Assembly (NCBI GenBank): GCA_965275905.1
Contig: CBDHYJ010000077.1
Coordinates: 1-64,000 of the forward strand
Source of the DNA: CBDAQD01 sp965275905
GTDB taxonomy: Bacteria; Pseudomonadota; Alphaproteobacteria; Rhizobiales; JAJFHC01
DNA: 64,000 nt
Direction: 5' to 3'
Position numbers and translations under genes: made by a program. The notes under the pieces were generated by a model. The model ran no database searches and was not told the origin of the DNA. It saw only the letters and a list, made by a program, of their open reading frames with translations. Shown here in pieces: positions 17,163-25,773 of the stretch. The number at the start of each line of letters is the position of its first letter. Position 1 is the stretch's first letter.

Positions 17163-17759
17163 TCAGCCCTCCCGGATGAGTTCCACCTCGATGATGAGCT
17201 CGACCTCGTCTCCGACCAGGCCGTTTGAGACGGCATAGGTCATTCCCCACTGGCTGCGCTTGATCATTCCGCGGGCCGAAACGCCGACGGTATAGCGCTT
17301 GTCCCCGAAGGGATATTCTCCGGATTTGTTCCAGGTGACGTCGAGAGTGACCGGATGGGTCTGTCCGCGCAGCGTCAGATCACCAGTAATCTTGCCCGTG
17401 CGCTCCCCTGTCTTCTCGGAGCCGGTGAGCACGAACCGCATGGTGGGATGATCGTCCGCGTCCAGAAAATCTCCGCTGCGGATATGCTTGTCGCGGGCCT
17501 CATGGGCAGTATCGACGCTCGCGGTCTTCACGGAGACGTCGATGCTTTCCAGGGCAGGTTTCGTTTCGTCAAAAACAATCTTGCCGGTCGCTTCGCGGAA
17601 AACGCCCAGCGTCTTGGCAAAGCCGATATGGTCGACCAGAAAGGCGACGGTCAAATGATCGGGATCGAGGCGAAACTCGCGAGGCTCCGCGACAGCCGTT
17701 CCCATCCCAATGAAAATTGCAACCATGAACCCGGCGAAGCCGCGAACCCAATTCACCAT
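17163..17759 (-). CDS. YceI-family periplasmic lipocalin-like protein
   Basis: This is a 198-residue protein with a signal peptide (MVNWVRGFAGFMVAIFIGMG through TAVAEP). The YceI beta-barrel pattern follows: FRLDPDHLTVAFLVDHIGFA, SIDVSVKTASVDTAHEARDK and SGDFLDADDHPTMRFVLTG, which is the conserved family block. Members bind polyisoprenoid-like or amphiphilic ligands in the periplasm. It is 29 bp downstream of the sulfatase-like gene's end region and may be co-transcribed with it. Confidence 0.9.
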   Translation of the reverse strand: MVNWVRGFAGFMVAIFIGMGTAVAEPREFRLDPDHLTVAFLVDHIGFAKTLGVFREATGKIVFDETKPALESIDVSVKTASVDTAHEARDKHIRSGDFLDADDHPTMRFVLTGSEKTGERTGKITGDLTLRGQTHPVTLDVTWNKSGEYPFGDKRYTVGVSARGMIKRSQWGMTYAVSNGLVGDEVELIIEVELIREG

Positions 17760-17788
17760 GTTTCTTGTCTCCGTGGTTTGATTTCACC

Positions 17789-19522
17789 TTAATCTGGTGC
17801 GGCGCGGCTCAATGTCGACCCCTTTTCGGGTTTGCGCTTGCCGGGCAACGTGAACGCCTCGAGAAACCGTTCGCGAAAATCCTTCATCGACCAGGCCGGA
17901 ACCGTATCCGCGGGAATGAGCCCGTCGGTCCATTCCCAGTCTTCGATTGCGGCCAAAACAGCCGGAGGACCGATCACGTGGACGGGGACGTCGCGACCCG
18001 CGTCCGGACCGGTGATCAGCGGCGCGGGCTGATGATCCCCTATGATCACAAGCAGCCTGTCCGAACCCAGTTTGTCCGCAATGAACGCGTTGAGAGTCCT
18101 CAGGACATAGTCGATTGACTTCCGGTACTGATCCCGGACCCGGTCATTGTCCAGCCACACCTTGGCGGGTGGGTCCCCGGAAGTCGCCCACCGGTCGAAG
18201 ACCTTCGGCTTGAACACCTCGGACCAGTCGATAACAGGCGCTATGGGTGTCCAGGGCGCATGGCTTGAGATCATGGCGATCTCCGCGAAGACCGGCGGGC
18301 GCCGCCCGCGGGACAGTTCCCTGCGATGGAACTGGGCCAGCGTAAACTGATCGGGCATCGTCACCCAATTGAACGGAAGACCGTCATAGTCCAGGGTCTT
18401 CGACGTATAGATACGGTCGTAGCCGAGCGCCTTGCCCTCGGGCCACGCTTTCGTAATTGCGGGCATTACGGCGACCGTATTCCAGCCCGCCCTTGAAAAC
18501 GTGCCGATCAGTGTCTCGCGTTCACTGGCAAGCAGGGCATCGTAACGCGGCTGGTTGTTGATCCACAGGCCCGACAGGACCGACGCATGGGCCAACCAAC
18601 TCTGGCCGCCGACGATCGGGGACGTGAGCCAGCCCGACCGGGCGGCCAGTCCGCGGCTGGCAACAGTCTTCTGCAGTTCGCTCAATGCCGCGAGCGTTGT
18701 CGCCCGGTACTTCGAATTGTCATGCGTTGTCCGGCCATAGCTCTCCACAAAGACCATCAGAACATCACGTCCCTTTATCTTCGAGAGCAGGCTTTCCGCC
18801 GGCATGGAAACGAAGCGGTCCTTTCGCGCCTCAGCCTCGAAACGGCGGATGTCGCCGAGACTCCAGACCACGTGCGTCACGTGTTCCCGTACGATCATGC
18901 TCGTCGGCGCAGCGACGCTGATCTGCGCAACCTCGAGGCGCTTGAGCGTATAGGCGCCCGAGAAGACGACGAGCATGACTGTCGCAAGCGCGGCCGCCTG
19001 ACGTCTCAATATGCCATCGGGCCCCGCCATCATGACCTGTCGCGCGGCCCAGGCAGCGACCCAGCCAACTGCAACAACCGCAACGGCCGCCGCCACGGTG
19101 GCCGCAACGACCAGGGCAAGCCCGAAGCTGTCCCAGCTCAGGTTCCAAGCGGCGCGGGCCAGGTGAAGGTCCAGAACGGGGCTGAAAAGCCTGTTGTAGC
19201 TGAGAAACGTCAGGAAATCGGCCACCTTGAGCGCAGTGGTAAAACTGAGAAGAATGCCGAGGCTCCAGCCCAAGACCCTGTGATATGCGGGCGGTGCGAA
19301 CAGCAGCAGCAAAAGCAGCGGCGGCAATTCCAGCGGCATCAGCGTCAACGCTCTGAGGGTCATCGCACCGGGGTGGTTCGGCAGCACCAAAAGCAGATCG
19401 AGAACGACGATGCCCGCGAGCAGCGCGACCCACGGCGACCACCCGCGAGTCTGGATGCGCCCTGCACTATGCTCCGGAGTTGTCATTACGTTATCGTTCC
19501 ATGCCGCAAACCTGTCGGGCAC
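17789..19522 (-). CDS. LTA-synthase/sulfatase-like membrane phosphotransferase or hydrolase
   Basis: This is a 577-residue protein. The N-terminal half has about five membrane helices (residues about 30-210). The C-terminal periplasmic domain belongs to the alkaline-phosphatase/sulfatase superfamily: VLMVFVESYGRTTHDNSKY, SPIVGGQSWLAHASVLSG (possible nucleophile Ser), AMISSHAPWTPIAPV and LLVIIGDHQPAP carry the expected metal-ligand Glu/Asp/His positions. Relatives transfer glycerophosphate or phosphoethanolamine, or hydrolyse sulfate/phosphate esters. ATG at 19486 is an alternative start. It heads the membrane-lipid-like cluster that extends to 27652. Confidence 0.75.
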   Translation of the reverse strand: MPDRFAAWNDNVMTTPEHSAGRIQTRGWSPWVALLAGIVVLDLLLVLPNHPGAMTLRALTLMPLELPPLLLLLLFAPPAYHRVLGWSLGILLSFTTALKVADFLTFLSYNRLFSPVLDLHLARAAWNLSWDSFGLALVVAATVAAAVAVVAVGWVAAWAARQVMMAGPDGILRRQAAALATVMLVVFSGAYTLKRLEVAQISVAAPTSMIVREHVTHVVWSLGDIRRFEAEARKDRFVSMPAESLLSKIKGRDVLMVFVESYGRTTHDNSKYRATTLAALSELQKTVASRGLAARSGWLTSPIVGGQSWLAHASVLSGLWINNQPRYDALLASERETLIGTFSRAGWNTVAVMPAITKAWPEGKALGYDRIYTSKTLDYDGLPFNWVTMPDQFTLAQFHRRELSRGRRPPVFAEIAMISSHAPWTPIAPVIDWSEVFKPKVFDRWATSGDPPAKVWLDNDRVRDQYRKSIDYVLRTLNAFIADKLGSDRLLVIIGDHQPAPLITGPDAGRDVPVHVIGPPAVLAAIEDWEWTDGLIPADTVPAWSMKDFRERFLEAFTLPGKRKPEKGSTLSRAAPD

Positions 19523-19670
19523 CGGATACCGCCCGGCAACAATCGCCCTGGATCCTGCACCCGAAATGGGAGGCTTGAGCCCCCATCAGCCACGCCGCGG
19601 CAGGCTATCACATCATGGAAGAAAGATTCGAGGCCTCGACAGGTTCACATTCTGCTGACCTGTTCCCGTT

Positions 19671-20768
19671 CTAGAGATCCAGCAGATGACCGGACCGGGT
19701 TGCCTTCGCGGTCAGATACCTCTCGTTGTGGACGTTCATCTGACCTTGCAACTCGGCCCTGCCGGCAACCTGAATGCCGTTGTCCTCAAGTGCCGAGATT
19801 TTTTCCGGATTGTTCGTCAGCAACTCGATCTCCTGGACGCCGAGATCGTGAAGGATCAGAGCGGCAACTTCATAACTCCGCTCGTCCCCGGAGAACCCGA
19901 GCACATGATCCGCGTCGAGCGTATCCAGCCCTGTGTCCTGGAGACTATAGGCTCTCACCTTGTTGGCCAGACCGATGCCACGGCCTTCCTGCGCGAGGTA
20001 AAGAAGTATGCCCCCGCCCTTCTCGGCAATTCTGCCGACCGCGGTCCTGAGCTGTTCACCGCAATCGCACCGCAAGCTGCCGAAAAGGTCCCCGGTGAGG
20101 CAGGCAGAATGCAGCCGTACCGGCACGACGTCACGGTCGCGCCAGTCGCCGATAAGGATGGCGACGTGCTCGCTGAGGCCGTCTCCGGCCCGGTAAATCA
20201 CAAAATGGGAGTTGCGGGCATTCTCCAAAGCAATATCAGCTTCGGCGATCCGCGTTACGGAAACAGATTCCCGCGCCGCGTCGCTGATCAGTTGAGCGGC
20301 GCTGAACGACAGGATGTCTCCCTGGTCAAGCGCGGTGACGAGAATGTCGGGAAGTTCCTCCGGCGGCTCGAACGAGATGATCGACGGTAACAGCTTGCTG
20401 GCTTTGGACAGCGTCAATGCCGCGCGTTCCGCATATCCGGCGGCGCGAATTCCGATGATCGTGGGCAGGATTTTCTGCTGAATCCCGTTCACCGGCTCCG
20501 CAGCGATGGCCATGCTCTCGTCGACGGAAACGTGGTCCGAGAACTTGACTGTGACCGCCTCCGAGCCGCCTGCCGGCAAGCCGAGAAGCCCGGCCCGCTC
20601 GGCCGTTAGAACGAGACGCCCGTCCGTGCCGACGATATCCGCAAGGTCATAGAGGATTTCGTCGTTGATGGCGTCCAGCGCGCATACGACAGTCGGGTTG
20701 CTGTCGTCGGTAAGAAACAAGGGACGTCCGCGACGGAACTCAAAAATTGCGCGATCAAGGATGGCCAT
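19671..20768 (-). CDS. ribA: GTP cyclohydrolase II (RibA) with degenerate N-terminal extension
   Basis: The C-terminal half (from about residue 190) is a standard GTP cyclohydrolase II. Zinc ligands are C223, C234 and C236 in SACLTGDLFGSLRCDCGEQL. Further blocks are GGGILLYLAQEGRGIGLANK and EIELLTNNPEKISALEDNG. It converts GTP to 2,5-diamino-6-ribosylamino-4-pyrimidinone phosphate. The N-terminal 165 residues resemble a RibB-position domain but lack recognisable DHBP synthase motifs. In this cluster the enzyme more likely supplies a dedicated pathway than housekeeping riboflavin synthesis. Confidence 0.88.
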   Translation of the reverse strand: MAILDRAIFEFRRGRPLFLTDDSNPTVVCALDAINDEILYDLADIVGTDGRLVLTAERAGLLGLPAGGSEAVTVKFSDHVSVDESMAIAAEPVNGIQQKILPTIIGIRAAGYAERAALTLSKASKLLPSIISFEPPEELPDILVTALDQGDILSFSAAQLISDAARESVSVTRIAEADIALENARNSHFVIYRAGDGLSEHVAILIGDWRDRDVVPVRLHSACLTGDLFGSLRCDCGEQLRTAVGRIAEKGGGILLYLAQEGRGIGLANKVRAYSLQDTGLDTLDADHVLGFSGDERSYEVAALILHDLGVQEIELLTNNPEKISALEDNGIQVAGRAELQGQMNVHNERYLTAKATRSGHLLDL

Positions 20769-20986
20769 TCATACTCCTGCTGTTTGTTCCGCCCCTCATT
20801 TTCTCGATCTTGATTGCCCAGCCGACGATTGAGGTCTGGCCGGATCGGCGGGCTACAAACCGCGAAGTTTATGGCATCGAGTTATGGCTAAATTGGGTTT
20901 CACTTTGGACAACAATCGCCACATTCTCGTCGTCTATTCGGGGCAGAAAATGCAAATAAATCCGTGAGAAACGGGGCACCAGCCGA

Positions 20987-21856
20987 ATGTCAGAAGCACC
21001 ACCAAAGACACACGAAATCGATGAACGTCATGCCTGGGCCCTGGTCCTCGCGGCCAAAGAAACGGAGTTTGCCCCGAACGCACGCGAGCGCGTAATCAGG
21101 TCCGACGACGACCGCGTTGCCATCGACGTCTTCCCGAAGGGTGGCTGGCATACCAGCCACCACGTATCGCGCGAAGTCGTCCGCGTCCTGGACATTTACC
21201 TGCCCTATGCCGCGAGCGGCAAGTCCCGTACGGTGCTGGCCCAGATGGGCCAGAGTCTGGACGGTTTCATCGCCACGGAAATCGGTCAGTCGCACTATGT
21301 CACGGGTCAGCGCGGCCTCGATCATCTGCACCGTCTGAGAGCGTTGTCCGACGTGGTCCTCGTCGGGGCGAACACCGTTGTGGCGGATAATCCTCAACTC
21401 ACGGTGCGCCGGGTCCCCGGCAGCAACCCCGCACGCGCGGTGATTGATCCCCATGGACGGGTTCCCAACGACAGGACGATCTATCAGGACTGTGCCGCCC
21501 CTACCCTTGTCCTGACGACACGGGAAACCAGCACCGGACGCACATGGCCGCGCAACGTCGAACCCGTTGTGGTTCCCGACGAAAACGGCCAACTGTCGCC
21601 CGACGCCATCATCGAAACTCTGTCAGAACGCGGGCTCGACCGGATTCTCGTCGAAGGGGGCGGGATCACGATCTCGCGGTTCCTGCAGGCCGGCATGCTC
21701 GACCGTCTCCATATCTGCGTGGCCCCGCTGATCATCGGTTCCGGTCTTCCGGCCCTGAGCCTGCCGCCGGTCGCGCATCTGAACGAAGCCTTGCGGCCAC
21801 CTTGCCGGCAGCACCCCATGGGCGAAGACATCCTGTTCGATCTCGACCTGGGCTGA
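20987..21856 (+). CDS. RibD C-terminal-domain (reductase) family protein
   Basis: This is a 289-residue protein. After about 80 residues of unassigned N-terminal sequence comes a dihydrofolate-reductase-like RibD_C domain: TVLAQMGQSLDGFIATEIGQ, LRALSDVVLVGANTVVADNP and RILVEGGGITISRFLQAGML. It has no deaminase domain, so it is only the reductase half of a RibD-like enzyme. Together with the divergent RibA (218 bp away) it could reduce a GTP-derived pyrimidine. The 20769-20986 gap must hold divergent promoters; no riboswitch-like structure was recognised there. Confidence 0.82.
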   Translation: MSEAPPKTHEIDERHAWALVLAAKETEFAPNARERVIRSDDDRVAIDVFPKGGWHTSHHVSREVVRVLDIYLPYAASGKSRTVLAQMGQSLDGFIATEIGQSHYVTGQRGLDHLHRLRALSDVVLVGANTVVADNPQLTVRRVPGSNPARAVIDPHGRVPNDRTIYQDCAAPTLVLTTRETSTGRTWPRNVEPVVVPDENGQLSPDAIIETLSERGLDRILVEGGGITISRFLQAGMLDRLHICVAPLIIGSGLPALSLPPVAHLNEALRPPCRQHPMGEDILFDLDLG

Positions 21857-21865
21857 AGAGCAGCC

Positions 21866-22633
21866 GTGCGTCTGACAGTCGGCACCTACAACATCCACAA
21901 GTGCGTCGGCCGCGACGGCCGGCACGCGCCCGATCGGGTCACCGAGGTGCTGAAGGAACTGAGAGCCGACATCATCGCGGTTCAGGAGTTCGACAACCGG
22001 GCCAAGCACAAGCGGCCCTACATCGAACCGGAAACGCTTTCTCTTCCGCTCGGCATGAACTGCGTCGCGCAGCCTACAATGGAAGATCCCGAAGGCGGGT
22101 TTCACGGCAATCTGCTGATGAGCCGGCATCCGATCTCGACGATCAGGCATGTCGACCTCGGGCGGTCAGGCAGGGAGACCCGGCGGGCCATCCTCGCGAT
22201 GGTCGAGCTCAGGGAGGGCCCTGTGGCCGTTGTCGCGACGCATCTCGGCCTGTCGATGGCGGGCCGGCGCCGGCAGGCGCGGGTCCTTATCGATGCCGTT
22301 CGCGAATTCGCGGAATACCACCCGGTCATCGTGCTGGGAGACTTCAACGAGTGGCTGCCCGTGGGCGGATGCCACGCCATTCTCGCCCGGCAGTTCGACG
22401 GCGGTGCCAGACTTTCGACGTTTCCCGCCAGGACCCCGATGCTTCCGCTCGACCGGATCTGGGTCAGCGATGCCGTCCGGTTGAGCGAGCTGCGCGTCCA
22501 CAAAACGCAGATGTCGGAGGTCGCTTCCGATCATCTGCCGCTGGTGGCGGACGTTCTGGTTCCGGCGGCGGTTCGAAGCATCAGGGCGATAAGGAGTCCC
22601 GGCAGGGAAGAAAGCAGCACGATGAGCCCATAA
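21866..22633 (+). CDS. Endonuclease/exonuclease/phosphatase-family hydrolase
   Basis: This is a 255-residue EEP-fold protein. Metal and catalytic residues are visible in LTVGTYNIHKCVG (Asn), DIIAVQEFDNR (Glu), VVATHLGLS (His), VIVLGDFNEWLPVG (Asp/Asn) and SEVASDHLPLVADV (Asp/His). Homologues are phosphodiesterases acting on lipids, nucleic acids or CoA-type molecules; in a lipid-like cluster a phospholipid or headgroup phosphodiesterase is plausible. GTG start at 21866, 9 bp after the RibD-like gene. The last 103 bp overlap the convergent YbhN-like gene. Confidence 0.82.
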   Translation: MRLTVGTYNIHKCVGRDGRHAPDRVTEVLKELRADIIAVQEFDNRAKHKRPYIEPETLSLPLGMNCVAQPTMEDPEGGFHGNLLMSRHPISTIRHVDLGRSGRETRRAILAMVELREGPVAVVATHLGLSMAGRRRQARVLIDAVREFAEYHPVIVLGDFNEWLPVGGCHAILARQFDGGARLSTFPARTPMLPLDRIWVSDAVRLSELRVHKTQMSEVASDHLPLVADVLVPAAVRSIRAIRSPGREESSTMSP

Positions 22634-23463
22634 GCGATCGAAACCGCGATGGCGGTTTCCGGCGTCAGGCCGGCGCTGGAGGCAAGTGCTACGGCGACCG
22701 ACTCGCGAACGCCCCAGCCGGAGATCGAGACCGGCAGAACCATTGAGAACAGAATGACCGGAACGATGGTGAGCAGCACCGCGAGGGGCAGGTCCACGCC
22801 GACCGCGCGGCCGGCAAGGTCATAAACCAGAAGATAGGTGGCGACGACGCAGAAAGACGACAGCAGCTGCAGAGCGCCAGCGCGGCCGGAGAAGACGCGC
22901 TTGCTATCAGCCAGAAAGACCGCGATCTCCGCCTTGTGCCGGAACCTGTAGAGCGCAAACGACACCAACAGCACCGCCAGTCCCGCGACCGGCGCCCAGA
23001 AACCAATGGCCTGCCGCATGTCGCCGAGGCTCTCATGGGCGAACATCAGGCCGAAGATCACGACCGCGAACAGGGCGACCTGTCCCGATGTCCGCTCCAG
23101 GATCACCGCTCGCGCGGCGGCACCCAGGCCTGCCTCACTCATGCGGCCGTGACGCCACGCTCTGGCGACATCGCCGGCAACCCCTCCGGGCAGAATCTGG
23201 TTGAGAAACTGCGCCAGATAGTACTCGCGGAAAGCATCGCCGAAGGGCAGATGCAGGCGCAGCCGGGACGCCGTGAAATGCCAGCGCCAGGCGGATAGAG
23301 CGACCTGCGGGACCGTCACGGCCAGCGCCATCAGGACAAATTCCGGCTGCAGCCGCAGCAGGCGTTCGACCACTTGCGGTCCGTCGGCGTGCAGCCACAG
23401 CAGACCGAGCAGCCCCAGGCTGACGGCCAGGCGGACCGGAAGGGTGCCGGCCAGCGTCAGCAT
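22531..23463 (-). CDS. YbhN/lysylphosphatidylglycerol-synthase-like membrane protein
   Basis: This is a 310-residue integral membrane protein of the UPF0104/AglD-type family with about eight helices. The hallmark is FLNQILPGGVAGDVARAWRH. Later blocks include VSISGWGVRESVAVALASSA. Family members resemble the flippase part of MprF and are often found with glycolipid synthesis genes. The start overlaps the methyltransferase stop by 7 bp and the end overlaps the opposite-strand EEP gene by 103 bp. A role in flipping the product of this cluster is inferred. Confidence 0.83.
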   Translation of the reverse strand: MLTLAGTLPVRLAVSLGLLGLLWLHADGPQVVERLLRLQPEFVLMALAVTVPQVALSAWRWHFTASRLRLHLPFGDAFREYYLAQFLNQILPGGVAGDVARAWRHGRMSEAGLGAAARAVILERTSGQVALFAVVIFGLMFAHESLGDMRQAIGFWAPVAGLAVLLVSFALYRFRHKAEIAVFLADSKRVFSGRAGALQLLSSFCVVATYLLVYDLAGRAVGVDLPLAVLLTIVPVILFSMVLPVSISGWGVRESVAVALASSAGLTPETAIAVSIAYGLIVLLSSLPGLLIALMLRTAAGTRTSATSGR

Positions 23464-24269
23464 GCCGAGGGGTCCCGCGGCATCGCCAGAAGATCGTGAT
23501 GGCCGACCTGCAGCCGGGAGCGCCCCTCGGCGATGATCGAGCGGCGGCTTTCCGCCCAGCCCTTGATCCTGTCATGCGCCTCCGGGTGCACGTCGAGACA
23601 GGCTCCGGCAATATCGTTGACGAGCCGGGTCTGTATCGCGGTGTCCGCCGGGCCCAGATGCCACGGCGTCGCGGCCGTTATCACGCGGTATTCCAAGTCC
23701 TCCAGAACGTTGCACATTATCGGCTTTGCGGTCGGCCCCATGGCCAGCCCAAGTCCCTTGTCCTGTTCCTGATGCACGTTGAACTGACCGTTGATCCAGA
23801 GGTCGTCGGGAAGATGCGGCTGCCAGCGCATGATGCCGTCGTAGTCGAGCGACGCGAACAGCGCGGCGCCTGCGCGCCGGCACTGCTCGGCAAGTGCCGT
23901 GAACCAGGCGGCGGAAACCAGATCCATCAGGGCGGACGCAACGACCGCGCGAACCCGTCCGAACGGCAGTTCGGCCAGATCATTGAGATCCTTCCGCACG
24001 ATGGTATGGGTTCCGGAATCGAACGGCTCGGCCTCTGCCAGAGCGTTGAGCAGTGCGGTGTCCCGGTCGACAAGGTGCCAATGCCGGGATTGCTTCATCC
24101 GGGCCGTCAGGTAGCGCAGGTTCGAACCGGTGCCGCATCCCAGATCCATGATTCCGGTCTGGGGAAATGCCGACATCCAGTCGTCGAACCGGTCGACAAG
24201 CTGCGGGCTGCGTGCGGCGTGGTCGTAGGGCTCGCGCATGGCGAGCCAGTCGCGTTGGAATTCGGTCAT
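23457..24269 (-). CDS. Class I SAM-dependent methyltransferase
   Basis: The start at ATG 24269 overlaps the glycosyltransferase stop in ATGA, giving 270 residues; an upstream in-frame start at 24323 would intrude 18 codons into that gene. The SAM-binding motif I is TGIMDLGCGTGSNLRYLTAR. Motif II is near VRAVVASALMDLVSAAWF. There is no recognisable substrate domain. It belongs to the tightly overlapped 26769-22531 operon. Confidence 0.83.
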   Translation of the reverse strand: MTEFQRDWLAMREPYDHAARSPQLVDRFDDWMSAFPQTGIMDLGCGTGSNLRYLTARMKQSRHWHLVDRDTALLNALAEAEPFDSGTHTIVRKDLNDLAELPFGRVRAVVASALMDLVSAAWFTALAEQCRRAGAALFASLDYDGIMRWQPHLPDDLWINGQFNVHQEQDKGLGLAMGPTAKPIMCNVLEDLEYRVITAATPWHLGPADTAIQTRLVNDIAGACLDVHPEAHDRIKGWAESRRSIIAEGRSRLQVGHHDLLAMPRDPSAC

Positions 24270-25345
24270 CGCTCCAGAAACTCCCGCAGATGGTTCTCGA
24301 ACACCTTTCCGGCCGACGGCCAATCCGCCAGCGATTCACGTGCCGCCATGGCACCGGCCTTCACCGCATCGAACTTTTCAGCATCCCCGAGGAGCCCCGA
24401 GACCGCGCCGCCAAGCGCATCTGCGTCGCCCGGCGGAACCAGAACGCCTGCCCCGTCGGCGACGGTATCGGGGATTGCACCACCGGTAGTTCCCACCACC
24501 GGCAGGCCTCTCGCCAGCGCCTCGGTGAAGACCATCCCGAACCCTTCGTACTCGGACGCCAGGACAAACAGGTCGGCAGCCTCGAAACAGGATGCCAGTT
24601 CATCGCCCGTCCTGACGCCCGTGAAATTCACGCGGTCGCCGATCGAACTCTTCCCGAGCTGTCCGAAGACACGTTTCGCCCAGTCGTCGCCGGGATCGAA
24701 GTGGCCGACGCAGTCCAGGGTCCAGTCCATGCCGGCAATGCCGTCGAGGGCTTCGATCAGGATGTCGTGGCGCTTGCGTGGCGTGACAGTCGCGACGCAG
24801 AGCAGATGTTTGCAAGCGCTTTTGGAGCCAATGGCGGGCGGCGACGGATCGGTGCCCGGTTCGGCGACGCGGATCACTTCGGCGTCGGCGCCCAGTTCCA
24901 TCAGCCTCCTTTTTGTGAAGGGGCTGGTGACGATGACGCCGATGGTTGCGGACAGGGCCGCGACCTCGCGGGCGTGATAGAGGCGGCGGCGCTTTTCATC
25001 GAGACCGCTTTCGTCGCCGAGCGGATGATGCACGAGCGCGACTATGTCGAGCCGGGGTGAATGCTCCCGCACGATCTCAGGCACGGCGGACAGCGCAAGG
25101 CCGTCCATGATCACGAGGCTGCTGTCGTCGAGCGGAGACAGACAGCCGTGCAGCGCGTCGACGGCCTGACGATCGGCATCGGGGAAGCGGCCGTCAAGGC
25201 CGGTTGTCACCACCTGCCAGCCGAGCCGTTCGAGTTCGACGGCGATCCGACGGTCGTAGATGTAACCGCCGGTCTTGGTCTCGGGGTCGCCGGGCACGAC
25301 AAGATGGACGACCCGCCTGTCCGGATCGGTCGCTTCGGTGTTCAC
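24266..25345 (-). CDS. Glycosyltransferase family 4 (GT-B fold)
   Basis: This is a 359-residue GT-B enzyme. The C-terminal nucleotide-sugar domain is clear: HLLCVATVTPRKRHDILIEA, NFTGVRTGDELASCFEAADL, and the GT4 E-x7-E motif in LASEYEGFGMVFTEALARGL. The GTG start at 25345 overlaps the PTPS-like stop by 4 bp, so translation is probably coupled. It would transfer a sugar to a lipid or to the heterocyclic product suggested by the neighbouring genes. Specificity is not readable. Confidence 0.87.
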   Translation of the reverse strand: MNTEATDPDRRVVHLVVPGDPETKTGGYIYDRRIAVELERLGWQVVTTGLDGRFPDADRQAVDALHGCLSPLDDSSLVIMDGLALSAVPEIVREHSPRLDIVALVHHPLGDESGLDEKRRRLYHAREVAALSATIGVIVTSPFTKRRLMELGADAEVIRVAEPGTDPSPPAIGSKSACKHLLCVATVTPRKRHDILIEALDGIAGMDWTLDCVGHFDPGDDWAKRVFGQLGKSSIGDRVNFTGVRTGDELASCFEAADLFVLASEYEGFGMVFTEALARGLPVVGTTGGAIPDTVADGAGVLVPPGDADALGGAVSGLLGDAEKFDAVKAGAMAARESLADWPSAGKVFENHLREFLER

Positions 25346-25752
25346 AGAGCGCCCTCATAGGACGCCCAGGCGATGTGCGACTCGTTGAGCGTGATCTTCA
25401 GCACCGTCAGGCCGGACGCGCCTGCGCCCAGCCGGCCGTCGCGAACCGCCTGCGCCATGCGATCGAAAATCTCCCTGGCGAGGAACTCGGTTGTGGTATT
25501 CCGGCCGGCGAAGGCGGGCTCATCATCGAGATTGCGGTAGTTGAGATCATCGAGCGTGGCCTTGAGCACCTGGGACGCCAGACCGATATCGACAACCAGC
25601 CCGTCGGCGTCGAGCTCGGGCCGGCGGAACTCCGCATCGACGACATAGGTCGCACCGTGCAGCTTCTGGGCGGGGCCGAACACCTCGCCTTCGAAACTGT
25701 GAGCAATCATGAAATGGTCCCGGACGCTGAGCGCATACATCGACTTCTCCAT
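25342..25752 (-). CDS. PTPS/QueD-like T-fold protein lacking canonical catalytic residues
   Basis: This is a 136-residue protein with the PTPS/6-carboxytetrahydropterin synthase scaffold: MIAHSFEG, LHGATYVVDAEF, VVDIGLASQVLKATLDDLNY, NTTTEFLAREIFDRM and ITLNESHIAWASYEG. In QueD/PTPS zinc is held by one His and an HGH pair. Here H18 and H32 remain but the second His of HGH is A34. The catalytic Cys four residues before HGH is A28, and the Asp-His dyad appears as N71-Y72. Glu124 of the pterin site remains. So it is probably not a working QueD. It is the second gene of the operon. Confidence 0.78.
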   Translation of the reverse strand: MEKSMYALSVRDHFMIAHSFEGEVFGPAQKLHGATYVVDAEFRRPELDADGLVVDIGLASQVLKATLDDLNYRNLDDEPAFAGRNTTTEFLAREIFDRMAQAVRDGRLGAGASGLTVLKITLNESHIAWASYEGAL

Positions 25753-25773
25753 TATTGTTGTTGTGCAGGCCGG

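Noticed and set aside
25342..25752. Naming the gene queD
   Set aside because: Catalytic Cys, one zinc His and the Asp-His dyad appear to be absent, and no queC/queE genes are adjacent.
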